The notes: generated from the sequence alone by a model not told the origin. Shown: positions 10,650-22,438, counted from the first letter of the stretch. The stretch: 64,000 nt of DNA from Ilex aquifolium (GCA_951799425.1 OX637391.1:9992551-10056550); one strand, 5' to 3'. A program made the numbers and translations.

Positions 10650-11942
10650 TTACTGAAAAAATTTCTTAAGGTGTTCTGCGTTCCAAGAATGAGGCAGGAC
10701 TTTTCCTTCTTCTGTTTGCAACTCATAGTTTCCAGGTCTGATTATTTTTGAGATGATGTAGGGGCCCTCCCAATTGGGTCCCAATTTGCCATGAGTGGGT
10801 TCCTTTCTTGCGGGCGAAAGTTTTCTAAGTACCAAATCTCCTACCTTGAAGCTTCTCCGCTTGACCTTCCTGTCGTAGTACCTTGCGGTCTTCCTTTGAT
10901 ATCTTTGAATGTTCTGTAGAGATCTTTCTCTTTTCTCTTCTAAGAGATCAAGATTTAATAGAAGGGATTCATCGTTATGCCCGGGCTCAGCAAACTCAGT
11001 TCTGGGGGAGGGGTGTCCTATCTCCACTGGTGACACTACTTCAGTCCCGAAAGCCAAAGCAAACGGTGTTTCTCGAGTTGCCACTCTGGAGGTCGTCCTG
11101 TAGGCCCATAAGACCTCTGGAAGATATTCTACCCATTTCCCTTTCAGCGACTCGAGTTTGGTCTTCAAGGCCACTTTAATTGTCCTTATAGTGACCTCAG
11201 CTTGCCCATTGGATTGCGGATGAGCTGGGGCAAAAAAATAGTTCTTTATTCCGAGCTCTGTGCAGAACTTTTTGAACTTAGGATTGTCAAATTGCTTTCC
11301 GTTGTCAGAGACAAATGCCCTAGGTACTCCAAATCTACAGATTATTGACTTCCAAGTGAAGTTTTGAACCTTCTGCTCCGTAATTATTGCCAGTGGCTCT
11401 GCCTCCGCCCATTTAGTGAAATAATCCACTCCGACGATGACGAACTTACATTGCCATGTGCCGGTGGGTAGAGGGCCAAGAATGTCCAATCCCCACTGTT
11501 GAAAGGGCCAGTGACTTACCACAGAGGTTAGGAGCTCTGGCGGGCAGTATGAAATGTTGGCATGCACCTGGCAGACCTTACACCTTCTAACCAGATTGGT
11601 GGTATCCCTCAGCATAGTAGGCCAGTAATATCCTTGCCTCAAAGCCTTCCCTGTCAGTGCTCTAGCTCCAATATGGTTACCACATATCCCCTCATGAATT
11701 TCTCTTAATATGTAATCAGCGTCCTCCTTTCCCACACATCTTAGAAGAGGCATCGAAAAACCTCGTTTGTACAAGTTCCCTTGCAAAATGGAAAACCTAA
11801 CTGATGTGGTTCTTAGCTTTGCGGCTTCTTTGGGATACTCTAGCAAAGTCCCGTTTTGTAGAAACCCTATGATAGGGTCCATCCAGCTCGTTGGGATCTG
11901 TACTGGTAGTACTTCTTCATTCTCAATGCACACAGATGGCTA
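10650..11942 (-). pseudogene. Integrase domain of the Tat element
   Basis: From 11933 down to 10650 the frame is open for about 427 residues. It has the zinc-binding part (HEGICGNH, then CKVCQ), the catalytic core (WGLDILGPLP, VSDNGKQF, NGQAEVTIRTI giving the D, D and E positions), and a C-terminal part with KVGDLVLRK and GPNWEGPY. It would insert the cDNA into the genome. An in-frame TAG at 11940-11942 separates it from the upstream RNase H region, so it cannot be made as part of the polyprotein without readthrough. The catalytic residues themselves look intact. Confidence 0.9.
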
Positions 11943-12420
11943 TGTCAAGTGTTCTACCGGGACCAACCTATCTAAAATTTCTTGCGAAGCCGTTGCCAGC
12001 CTTGCTAGGGCGTCTGCTCGTGAATTTTCAGATCTTGGGACATGTCTAACCTCAACTTGCACAAACTTGTTGATCAGTTCATGCACCTTTTTGAGGTAAA
12101 AGGGTCATTTTCTCACTCCTGGCCTCATAGGACTCTTCTATCTGTTTTACAACGAGCTGAGAGTCACTGCAGACCTCTAACTGTTCTGCCTCCATTGAGT
12201 GTGCAAGAGTGAGACCGGCAATGACAGCTTCGTACTCCGCCTCATTGTTTGAAGCCTTAAACCTGAACCTAAGGGCGTATTCGACATCTACTCTATCCGG
12301 GGAGGTCAGAATTAAGCCTGCACCACTCCCATGGGCATTGGTTGCTCCATCCACTGAAAGTCTCCAAATGGGGAGGTCAGGCACTAGCCGGGTCGCCTCC
12401 GTAGGCGCTGCTGTTGTAAA
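11943..12420 (-). pseudogene. Second (archaeal-type) RNase H domain of the Tat element
   Basis: The - strand frame 12384-12079 reads SVDGATNAHGSGAGLIL, NNEAEYEAVIAGL and VCSDSQLVVKQI. These are the D, E and D blocks of the RVT_3/aRNH domain that Tat elements carry after the ordinary RNase H. One extra T near 12098 shifts the frame after EKMTL; the rest of the domain (HVPRSENSRADALARLA) continues in another frame to 11943. An in-frame TAA at about 12421 precedes it. Confidence 0.85.
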
Positions 12421-14124
12421 TTATGCGATGAAATCTGCCAATATTTGTCCTTTGATGGCTGCTCTTGGCTTGTACCTGATATCAAACTCGCTGAGTTCAA
12501 TGGCCCATCTGACCAGCCTTCCCGAAGACTCTGGCCTATATAACACCTGATTTATTGGCTGATCTGTTGGAACCTCGATAGTGTGAGCCTGAAAGTATGG
12601 TCTAAGCCTCCTCGCCATTGTGACCAGAGCTAAAACAAGTTTTTCCATCTTCGAGTACCTCTCTTCTGCCCCCCTAAGAGCTCTGCTGCAGTAGTATACG
12701 GGTTGCTGAGCTCTTTTGTTCTCTCTCACAAGCGCTGCGCTTGTCGAGTAATCTGAGACCGCTAGATATAAAGTAAGCACCTCACCTTCCCTGGGGCTTA
12801 TCAGGATGGGGGGAGAGCTCATATACTCCTTTAGTGACTTAAATGCCTCTTCACATTGAGCATCCCATTCGAACGCTTTCCTCAAGATTCGAAAGAAAGG
12901 CTGACATTTATCACTCGATCGGGACACAAAACGACTCAGGGCAGCTATTCTTCCCGTCAGACGTTGGATCTCTCTAGTATTTGATGGCAACTGCATGTCC
13001 AGTACTGCTTTTACCTTTTCTGGGTTAGCCTCAATCCCTCTGCTGTTGACTATGAAACCCAAGAATTTTCCTGCTGACACTCCAAAATCACATTTAGCGG
13101 GATTGAGTTTCATCTTGTACTCCTTGAGAACCTTGAATGATTCTGCTAGGTGCTGGATATGAAGTTTTGCTTTGAGAGACTTTACCAGCATGTCGTCAAT
13201 GTAAACTTTCATGGTCGTCCCAATCTGCTTTCGGAACATCCGATTCATCAGGCGTTGGTATGTGGCTCCTGCATTCTTCAACCCAAAAGGCATGACCTGG
13301 TAACAGTATGTTCCTTGTTCAGTGACAAAGGAGGTCCTTTCTTGGTCGTTAAGGTCCATCCTGATATGATTGTAGCCTGAGAAGGCGTCCATGAAGCTCA
13401 GGAGCTCGTGGCCAGCTGTGGCGTCCACTATTAGGTCAATTCGAGGTAGAGGAAAACTATCTTTGGGACAGGCTCGGTTGAGGTCTGTGAAATCAATGCA
13501 GAGTCGCCATTTGCCATTGGTCTTCTTGACGAGGACCACATTTGCTAACCAAAAAGGGTAATCCACCTCCCTAATGGCTTTGGCATGGAGGAGTTTGCTG
13601 ACCTCCTCATTGATTTTCTTTTGTCGTTCTGGGGCGAAGCTTCTTCGCCTTTGTTTGGCAGGTTTGCTAGCGGGATTCACGTTCAGTTTGTGTGTGATAA
13701 CCAAGGGGTCTATACCTTCCATGTCTTCCTGTTTCCAGGCAAACACTTCCTTGTTTCTCTTCAGGAATTGAATAAGGAGGTCCTTGACTTCTTTGCTTAG
13801 CTTGGTCCCGATGTAAACAAGGTGCTCTGGCTCATCATCGAGCTGAACAGGCTCCAGCTCTTCCGATGGGGTCGATCTGGTGTCCAACTCGTCCCTCATG
13901 TCGAGCTCGTCCAGCTGGATATTTTTAACTTCTTTTTGCTTCACAGAAGCCATGTAGCATTCCCTGGCCACGCGCTGATCTCCTCGGACCATTCCAACTC
14001 TGTTCTCAGTGGGAAATTTCATAACTAGATGATAGGCAGAAGGGACAGCTCTTATCGCGTTGATGGAAGGCCTTCCGAGCAGCATATTGTATGCAGAAGG
14101 AGCGTCAACCACCAGAAATCTCAC
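12421..14124 (-). pseudogene. Reverse transcriptase and RNase H of the Tat element
   Basis: About 567 open codons. In order: the end of the protease (YNMLLGRPSINAI), the RT fingers and palm with KWRLCIDFTDLN, the catalytic VYIDDMLVKS block near 13175-13205, the thumb and connection (LGFIVNSRGIEANPEK), and the first RNase H to KGQILADFIA. It ends in TAA where relatives continue, so the following domains are cut off. No catalytic substitution is evident in the RT itself. Confidence 0.92.
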
Positions 14125-14460
14125 TGTTGTGGTGGCTTGACAGGGGGGTCTCCCATAGTAAGCACAAGCTGAATTGATCCTAGGGGTAACACCTTCTCCC
14201 CTAAGAATCCCAGCAGATGTGCACTCACCGGTTCTAGCTTCTCCCTTCCGATGCCCATTTTATCAAATGCTGACGCAAAGATGAGGTCTGCAGAGCTGCG
14301 ATTGTCAATTAGAACTCAATGAACAGTTTTGTTTGCTACTATAGCCCTTACCACCAAAGGGTCGTCATGGGGGAGTTGACAGCCTTCCAAGTCTGAATCT
14401 GATAAGGTGATAGTTGTGTCTAGGCGCGGGGCCTTGGACACAGTATATACCTCGTGAGCT
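14125..14460 (-). pseudogene. Aspartic protease domain of the Tat element, damaged
   Basis: On the - strand, sequence of the retropepsin type precedes the RT. The active-site loop reads DNRSSAD (codons at about 14298-14306), with Arg where the family has Gly after D-T/S/N. A TGA at 14316-14318 lies just upstream in the same frame. Both changes make the protease inactive. Confidence 0.7.
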
Positions 14461-14664
14461 CCTCAGCTCTGATTCTTCGTAGGTGAACTTTCCTGGCTGA
14501 GCTGGATTCTCCTCCTCCTGCGAATCCCCCAGAGATGACTCTGATTTCCCCTAGTGGCTGTTGGTGTGGTGCTGGTGCCTGTTGATGAGGTGGTGGGGGT
14601 GGAAGAGCTCGGTTTTGATTATCTCAGGCCACAAGTGACGCAACTGCCCTAGTTGAATCAGAAA

Positions 14665-16237
14665 TTATATTTCCTTTCTTAGTTGGATACAATCGTCGGT
14701 ATTATGGCCATGATCTCGGTGGTAATCACAGTACTTGGTCGGATCTCTCTTTGCTGGGTCCGCCTTCATTTGGGGAGGCCATCTTAGGAACTTCTTGTTC
14801 TGCACCTCGCATAGGATCTGAGACACTGAGGCGGTCAGGGGAGTGAGCTGCCGAGGTGCATACCTTAGTTGCAATTCTGGCTGTGGAGGGCCTAGTCGAT
14901 CCCTAACATTGCCCCTTCTTTTTGGGGACCGTTCCCTATCTCTTGGAGACCTATCCTGCTCTCTTTCTTTCCTAGGACTTCGGTCCCTTTTCTTCTCCTC
15001 TCTCCTTTTATCCTTTCGTGATGATGACGAGTTCCCCACCTTAGAGAGGAGCGCTTCCTCACCGTTTATATACTTCTCTGTTTTGGCCAACACCTCGGCT
15101 ATGCTTGCCTGGGGGTTCTTTGATATAGAGAACATCAGATCATTTGATTGTACTCCAAGCCTTGCAATGAAAGTAGTGATGGTGAATTTCTCGTCTGGGA
15201 CATCTACTTTCAATGATTCTGCATTGAACCTCTGGACATAGGACCGTAGGTTCTCATTAGATCTTTGTTTTACGTTTAACAGGTGATAGCTCGATTTTCT
15301 GTAGGTCCGCGCTCCTATGAAGTGAGATACAAAAGAGATCGAAAGTTCCTTGAAAGAGGAGATCGAGGCCGGGGGGAGCCTATTAAACCAGGTCAGGGCC
15401 GATCCTTTCAACGTGATAGCGAAGGCTCTGCAACGCACAGGGTCCTGGTACCCGTGCAGCTCCATCTGATTTTTGTATGTATTGAGGTGGTCCATAGGGT
15501 CTTTTGTTCCATCAAAGGCTTCCACCTGCGGCATTCTGAATTTCGGTGGAAGGGGGAAGTGCAATATCCCCGTGGTGAATGGGGATTCAGTCTACTGTAC
15601 TAGCGTGTCCATTGAGATCGGAACCTTGCCCTTTACAGCCTCCTTCATGTGGCTGAGCTCTTGCTGGATGCCCCTGAAGCGCTGCTCCTAATACTGCTCT
15701 TTCCCATTCAGTCTATTGTACTAGCGTGTCCATTGAGATCGGAACCTTGCCCTTTACAACCTCCTTCATGTGGCTAAGCTCTTGCTGGATGCCCCTGAAG
15801 CGCTGCTCCCAATACTGCTCTTTCCCTTTCTGCTGATAGAGGAAGAAATCATCCCTCTTTCCTCCATTGTTTTGGCTTTGTACTTCTTCATTGTGGCCAT
15901 TCCTAGGGGGCAGATGTGCATCCTGCCCCATGGTCTGGCTATTTTCCCTTCTTTCATTGACCTCCCGGAGGGGATTGAGGTGTTGTTGTTCCCTGCGATG
16001 GGGGTTATTCTGGCCTTCTTGGGCCGGTCGTGCCTCCTGCGGTCGTTGTCGGAGCTTCAAGAGCTCCTCATTCTGCTATAGCAAGCATTGATTGGCTAGG
16101 CGAAGAACCTCCAACTCATTATTGGTGGGGAGATTTCCCATGGGAGGGTTAACCTCTGGGACATCCTGCGGCTGTCTACTGTTGGTGGTTTCTTGCTGGT
16201 TCTGCATTTGTGGTAAGTTTGCTTGACTTCTACTCAT
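14665..16237 (-). pseudogene. gag of the Tat element, with 121-bp internal tandem duplication
   Basis: The start codon is ATG at 16237-16235 (MSRSQ), 80 nt inside the 5' LTR, just after the primer binding site. The central retrotransposon gag domain is at 15564-14950 (DPMDHLNTYKNQM, LTWFNRLPPASI, YVQRFNAE). It is followed by an Arg/Glu/Asp/Ser-rich stretch and a single zinc knuckle, CDYHRDHGHNTDDC, near 14690-14730. It is broken by a TAG at 16076-16078 and by a 121-bp tandem duplication (15585-15705 and 15706-15826), which shifts the frame. Confidence 0.88.
15585..15826. repeat. 121-bp tandem duplication inside gag
   Basis: 15585-15705 and 15706-15826 are near-identical, differing at only a few sites (for example CTACTG/CTATTG, GCTCCTAATA/GCTCCCAATA). 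121 is not a multiple of 3, so the duplication breaks gag. Confidence 0.95.
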
Positions 16238-16295
16238 GTTGCGAGTTGAGACCATCAGTCACTGAAAGATCAGCGTATTTGTAACAGGAACTGTC

Positions 16296-16314
16296 GTTCC
16301 CACAGACGGCGCCA
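16296..16314 (-). promoter_or_regulatory. Primer binding site
   Basis: TGGCGCCGTCTGTGGGAAC on the - strand starts 3 nt after the CCATCA end of the 5' LTR. The same site in diverged form follows an LTR at 60327-60345. I do not assign the priming tRNA. Confidence 0.8.
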
Positions 16315-16317
16315 AAC

Positions 16318-16885
16318 TGATGGCCCTTTTTTTGTGTGGATGAGCAGAAGGTGCGTGGATTGTTTTGGACAAGATGGATCTGAGCTATAAGACTCGTGAG
16401 TTGGTGGATGAATGTTCTAATTAACCGAGGTGTAGTCTGTGCAATACAGTAGAAATATAGTGGTTCACCGGCTGATGAGCTCGGCTAGTCCACTCTCTAA
16501 TGGAGGCTCTTGCTCCTTTCTCTTTATTGATTGTTCTCTCTCAGTACAATTTTTGGTCTCCCTTTCAATGGAGGCGTTACCTAGTTTTTATAGGGCTGTT
16601 CCCTATTCTGTTAGACTTCGCCGAGATTCTTGCCTATCATTCGTATGATTCTCCTAGATTTCAGGAGGGGATCTTGATTAGTTAAGAGTTATTTGGCTTA
16701 ATTCTAGCTTTCCACTCCGCTGGGGGTGCTGGCTGTTATCCAGCTATCCCTTATTTACTCTTGCTATTATCTTTTCCGGGGTAGAGTTTTAGCTCTGGAT
16801 TTCTGAACTCTGTGTGTCTAGCCTGACTTCCCGATCTGACTTCTTTTCCTGAGCTCAAGTCTAGAACTTATTTTAGGTATCAACA
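16318..16885 (-). repeat. 5' LTR of the Tat element (right)
   Basis: 568 bp, ending GGTATCAACA on the + strand and followed by the duplicated AGCTC at 16886-16890. Confidence 0.93.
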
Positions 16886-18174
16886 AGCTCCATAATCTCC
16901 AGCCCATTCAAAAAGGCTAACTGATTCTTCGAATCATTCCGGGGACCAATACTGACATTCAAAAAACCCGAATCATCGGTATCAACCACAAAATTATAGT
17001 AAAAAGGAACTCCGAAGTCGGAAAATGTGTTGAATGGATCGATCAACAGACCGAACTTGCTGTAAATGTAGAAACTGAATATCGAAAAATTGAGGGCCGG
17101 ACTCACAATGTCACAAAAGTGCACCCGGACAAAGTGTGTAGTATTTTCTCTCAACTCAAATCGCCATGTTATATTACTATCGTCTCGGTTTAACTGTTTG
17201 GCAGTCTGGTAGACATAAAGAGGGGCTGAATCTTCAGTTGCGGGCATGTCTCCGTTCAACTGAGTTTCCAATTCACCTAGATAATTAAGCGTATCACTAT
17301 AAGGATTACTGTTTTTTGCAGCATCCTTATTAACAAGATAATCATCATCGGGTACCCAATTCCTCCAGAGAGTATCATTTTCCGGCGTGACGGCAAGGCC
17401 TCCGACATTAATCCGATGAACTACTTTCAGAACATTATTAGAGAGCAAACCTCTGTAATTACTGTAATTTCCAGCAGGAGTGACATGAGGAGCGAAATTC
17501 GGAATGAATTGATCCGGGGCATCGAATATTTCTATAGCATTTACGAATGCAAAAGATGATTCTTGATAAGGTGAGAAGTAAATTGGGTACTTCCCACCAT
17601 TAATGGTGAGAAAAAATTCTTTAATCACAGGTGAATTGTAATTACCACTGTTTTGGACTGAGAAATTCGATAACAGCGAATACCCAGAAGCCGTCACGTT
17701 GAAATGAGCATCGGAGAGATTGTTCGGAGAAGAAAAGGCATAGAAATGGAGGCGTACCACGAAAGTGCCGGTTTGGACTATTTGAAACTCATACGAAGAT
17801 GGGTTCCTGAAAATTCTTGCAGTTTGGTAGAGAGGAGAATTGGGTGTTGACGTATCGGTGCTTTTAACAGAACTGCTCCCACTGGCAGAGAGGGTGAAAG
17901 AGTCGGAGTTGCCGTCGGCGACGAAGTTCCGGCCGCTGACTGTGACGTCGGAGTCTGAGCCACAGTTGATGAAGTACTTTTCTCGTGGAGTATAAGCAGA
18001 TGAGAGAAGTGAGAGAGATGAGAATTGGAAAAGCAGGAGGAGATAGAGAGAGAAAAGTCCCTTGTGGGGGTAATGGTTTTCCATGAATTTGGTTTGAGAA
18101 CAGCTCGTTACTTTTGTCAGAGAGGGAGAACGAGGCTTATCGTTTAGGAGGAGGGAAGGAAAGAAGATAACCAT
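16886..18174 (-). pseudogene. CrRLK1L receptor-like kinase, copy A, 5' half (malectin-like ectodomain)
   Basis: An open frame of 433 codons starts at 18174 and runs across the duplicated AGCTC into the LTR, where it ends 3-4 codons later (VDT, stop at 16873). A second in-frame Met at 18084 is the likelier start, because a hydrophobic signal peptide (LFSLYLLLLFQFSSLSLLSSA) directly follows it. The ectodomain begins YFINCGSDSD and keeps the motif VTVSGRNFVAD, which RLK-B has lost. The full-length gene is destroyed by the Tat insertion. What remains open is a secreted malectin-like ectodomain without a membrane anchor. The Pack-MULE at 18248 sits 63 bp upstream of the first ATG and displaces the original promoter by 6.5 kb. 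Confidence 0.9.
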
Positions 18175-18237
18175 ACAACTGAGAAATCAGAATTGAAGAG
18201 TACATAAAGGAGAGGTGAGGTTGACATCATGTTGACT

Positions 18238-18247
18238 AGCTGCAGTT
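18238..18247. repeat. 10-bp target site duplication of the Pack-MULE (left)
   Basis: AGCTGCAGTT occurs at 18238-18247 and again at 24721-24730. RLK-B has it once at the same place, in GACTAGCTGCAGTTGG near 31740-31756. Confidence 0.93.
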
Positions 18248-18928
18248 GAGGTTTTCCCAAACCCATTCTCCCTCTCATATCTTATTTATTCAACCCAGTT
18301 ATTTTTAAACTTAATTATCAGACCAATTTTTTTTTAAAAACGTCATTTAAAATGATGCCTTCATATGTAAAAACGTCATTTAGAATGACGATTTGAACTT
18401 GAAATTTTTTTTCCAAAAACATGATTAGATATGACGTTTTTAAAGTCTTTATTAAAATGACGTTTTTTACATGAATTTTTAAACGGACAGTTAATGGGCG
18501 TTAAAATAATTAACAAGGTTGAAAACGTTATTTATAATGACGATTTTAAAAACGTCATTTTCAGTCATTTTCAGTTATTTTCGATGACGGTTTGAATGTT
18601 ATATCACCTCCCTTAAAAATTTCCAAATCACCTAGGTTAAAAATTTACAAAAATTTTCACCTCTCCTCCTCCACAAACGACTGTGACCGACTCCTCCACC
18701 AAACACCGAGATCCAGCCTCTTCTCCGACGAGCTCCAACCATTCAACGTCTCTTCTCCGACGAGCTCCAGCGAGTCAGCAACTTGATCGAGATCCAGCCT
18801 CTTCATTGACCGAGATCCAGCCACGGAGTCAGCCACCGAGATCCAGCCTCTTCATCCAGCGAGTCAGCGATTTTGCCCTAAATCGATCCAGAACACCGGG
18901 TATGTTATTATCAGACTTGAATAACTCA
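18248..18928 (+). repeat. Left terminal inverted repeat of the Pack-MULE
   Basis: The outer part (18335-18590) is full of AAACGTCATTT and AATGACGTTT blocks in both orientations. The inner part (18660-18900) is a CT-rich leader-like stretch with repeated GAGATCCAGCCTCTTC and CGACGAGCTCCA. It pairs with 23495-24720. Confidence 0.9.
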
Positions 18929-21900
18929 ATTTTGACATGATATATTCATTTAATTTAAGAAAAAAATGTCTGATTTAACTGTGGTTGTTTCCAATTCAGA
19001 GAAAAAAAAATATAGTGGTATGTTACGGGTAATGCAGAGATACAGAACCTGTTGTATTCTAGCATTACACCTTGTATGTTACGGGTTCTCTCTTCCAATT
19101 CCTTTAACATCTGATACCAACCGTGTATGGGATTAGGACATGAAGAGTTCAAGAAGAAATTGATTATTATTATTACAGAAAAGTTTTAATTCCATTTGTA
19201 CTGGAAAAAATGAATAACAGAGAAGCAACTTCAAGTTGGAATGTATATAGGGGTTGCAGAATCATAAGGGTTGATAAAGTCAAACTCAAGATCAGGTTGG
19301 AAGATTGATGCTAGAATCCCTCTGTTTATCCAAGATGCAGAATCATAAGAGTTGATAAAGTCAAACTCAAGATCAGCTTGTTAAATGGCGTATTTGCAAC
19401 TGGGCCAACTTTCCTTTGCATTTTGGAGAATATATATAGGGGTTGAAGGATTGATGCTAGAATATCAAGTAAACCTTTCATACACTACGGACAAAAGGTC
19501 AAATACCTTTTTAATTGCAGGCAGAAAATCCTGAGCAGGTTGGAAGATGGTAAACTCATTGGAGGTTTTCCCCAAACCCAGTCCCCCCCTTTTTAATTAC
19601 GTGCTCCTTGCTATCAACTATAATGACATGGGTTTTCAATTGTTCAGACTGCAGTTTTAGCTTTTATAGTGCTAGAAAGATTACGGTAGGAAACCATCCC
19701 TCTTGTGCATGGATTGCACTAGGTGGAAATCAAGCTGTTATGCTGCTTGTTTGTTTTTTATTTATCGTTTTCTATTTTCTTTGGCACTGAAGGAATATTG
19801 CATATCCACTATAGTGTTAATATATGTTTGCTTGCTGTAAATTGTTTCTCATCATATGCTGTTTCTGCACAACAGGAGCATAAAGAAATCAGAAGAGGAC
19901 ATACTTGTTCCACCTCTGTTGAAGAGTGCAGCACTCTGGGGTATGCCTCACTGCATTGTTGTTAAAGTGATTTTTCTTTTTTCCTTTTGTGGAAAGCATT
20001 GTGCAAAATATATATTCTTTCTAGTTGAGCTTTAAGAATCATGGCTTTTTATGACCAGTGAACATTGTTAATCAGATCAAAACACTGACAAGAGTTTATT
20101 GAGTGATTAGCTTGCTGATTCTTGTTAAAGTGATCTTCTTTTTTCCTTTTGTGGAAAGCATTGTGAAAAATCACATTCTTTCAATTTTTATTTCAAAACT
20201 GGGTTCAACTTGCTCGTGTATAACAAAACATGCCATCAGGAAGATCAGCACAATATGCTGATCAATTTGTTGTGTTTCTATTTCATGGACTTTTTCTATG
20301 CAGAAAATTAATTTTTGGCGTCAACTAACCATGATAGCTAGGTACCTGTGGGGGAGAAAAGGGGAAGGGGGGGGGGGGGGGTGTTCACTGGAGATGCAAA
20401 TCTTCATTTTAACTGGCTAAATCAAGGGTTCACCGGTCGGGATGGCGGGAAATCTGATTAGCCCTGAGCTGTTAACTGGTGTGTAACCTGATTAGCTTGT
20501 CTTCTTAGTTCTCACATGATTAGAGAAGAAACGTTGGCATCCATTTTTATCAGAATTTGGAACCTGAGCTACCCACAAATTTTATTTCAGTGCTTGAGTT
20601 GTTTATGGATCCTCTATATCACACAAACTGCAAATGAGCTAGAGGGTGCCACAGTACTGCACATGATTGTCTTTTTACTTGGCTAGAAGATGGCTAAGTG
20701 TGCTTGCCATTTGATTATAAACAAATGGTAAGAGAGAGTTCATGTTCATTTATAATCGTATATAATTGGGTTTGTGTCGTATCGAGTTCATACTGTGTAC
20801 AACTCAATTCCAGTTCTAGGAGTGAATTCTGACCCCACGCAAGCTGCAGAGGTTTGCTTCTTGGTCTTGCTAAATTTTAATTAGTGGTGTTTACTGCAAT
20901 GCTATTTTTTGTGGCTATCTATTATGGAACTGATAGTTTATAACTGATACTTTTCACATTCTTGTAAATCATAGACCTGTTTGCTAAACATAAGGTAGAA
21001 TTTGTCAGCTTCATGGAGTTTTTGGTGGGGAGCTGTGGATTGGAACCGAGGAACTCTGGGTTTCTTGGCGCTCTCAAAGATCAATAAGGAGGAAAGAACC
21101 GATACGAGCAGCAGAGTCTCCACATCAATATCAAGATGAGGCGGCATTGTCTCTATAGACTTGAGTCATGTTGGCATGGCTTCCTTATTATGTTTACCCT
21201 TGAACCCCCATCATTGACAATCTATGTTTTTTTAGTGTTGGGGGTTAGAGCAATGCCCTAACTGTAAATTGGCTGATTCTATCCATAAATTTCCATTTCA
21301 CTTTTGATTTTCATGTCTAACCATAAATTTCAGAAATGTGGCATGGAGAGAGTTTTTGGCTTCACTTAGAAGTTCCAAAAACCTAAATGGTAAATATAAC
21401 TCTACTATATAATGATCAAAGCTCTGCTATGCAACTGATTTTGATCGGATTCGGATTCGGAGATGATCCAAACGTTCGTAAGTGGAAGTTGAAATAGATT
21501 GTATTAAGCAGGATTGACCCATTGTGGTTTGTAAGAGCATACAATCTGAGATTTAATATGTATGAGGAGTACAACCATGACCAAGGAATTGGGTAAAATC
21601 TCATTCAGGAGATTAGTCGAACCATGGCTAACGAGGAAACGGGTCGGTAAGGAGTGTATTGTGTTATAATCTTTTATGGGAATGAATTGAATATGTTAAT
21701 TGCGAGTTGCTCGGAAATTCATTGAGAATGACTTTGTCAGGTTCTAATTTTGTCAATTGAGTCGCTCTCCCTCATTTCACTCGTCCAGCCCTCTTTACGA
21801 ACTTGTACAATCGATGCCACAAATGATCAAAACATTTCCATTTTCAAAGACACTAAACAGTATCATTGATTGAATATCGAATTCCTTATGCTTTGATTCT

Positions 21901-22438
21901 TTTGGAATGTTTCGAATTGTTTTGACCAACATTACGAAATATTTTAGAAAAAATTTCTAATATTTTCTTTGTTTCCATTCCATTACCAAAACATTTATGA
22001 AATGTTTCTATTTCCCAATTGATCGAAATAACACACTAAAATAAAATTTTGTTCCTTACCCACATATTCAGAATAGAATAATGCAATTTCATATGTTTTT
22101 GGATAAACCACCCAGTGAAAAAAAAAAAGTAGGTCATAAATCAAACAAAAATGGGGGCAGTGTGGCATTACTCTGCTGCTTCTCCTGACATGCCTCAAGT
22201 AATTACATTCTCCAGTGCAGCAGTTCAAGCAAAGCCCTTGATTTCATAAGCAAATCTGATCAGATTTTCCAAAAAAATGACAAGGCTTGTGAACAGTTAA
22301 ATTTTAATGAAACACAATGATCCCCAGATTAAAGAACAACATAAACACAAGGTTTAACAATCTAAAACTGGGCACAGTAAATTGATGATGATAAGGCTTG
22401 TTTAATTGAATTGTGGCATCCTTGACACACATAGATCC
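18929..22438. other. Pack-MULE interior, origin mostly unknown
   Basis: No complete gene is supported. Visible features are two direct repeats: a GCAGAATCATAAG...GTCAAACTCAAGATCAG unit near 19255 and 19337, and a TTGTGGAAAGCATTGTG unit near 19990 and 20150. An exon-like piece lies near 19876-19940, bounded by CACAACAG and GGTATG. A 69-codon frame at 20938-21147 (- strand) has no recognised relatives. A 15-G run is near 20367. Some of this may be captured genomic DNA, but I cannot name a source. Confidence 0.5.

Larger units (their letters stand above)
6153..16885 (-). mobile_element. Ty3/gypsy Tat-type LTR retrotransposon, 10,733 bp, non-autonomous now
   Basis: Both ends are identical-length 568-bp LTRs with TG...CA termini, flanked by the 5-bp duplication AGCTC. 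Transcription of gag-pol is on the - strand, so the 5' LTR is the right one. Next to it at 16296-16314 is the primer binding site TGGCGCCGTCTGTGGGAAC. A purine-rich tract (- strand, 6722-6742) abuts the 3' LTR. Order on the - strand is gag, protease, RT, RNase H, a second archaeal-type RNase H, integrase, a 40-bp tandem repeat, then a region coding on the opposite strand. The double RNase H and the antisense gene point to the Tat lineage. gag, protease and pol all carry stops or frameshifts, so the element is defective. Confidence 0.93.

Noticed and set aside
13150-14028. Several + strand frames opposite pol
   Set aside because: They mirror the conserved RT and protease reading frame and have no features of their own.
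20938-21147. 69-codon frame in the Pack-MULE as a captured gene
   Set aside because: Possible, but I recognise no family and no splice context, so I left it as unassigned interior sequence.
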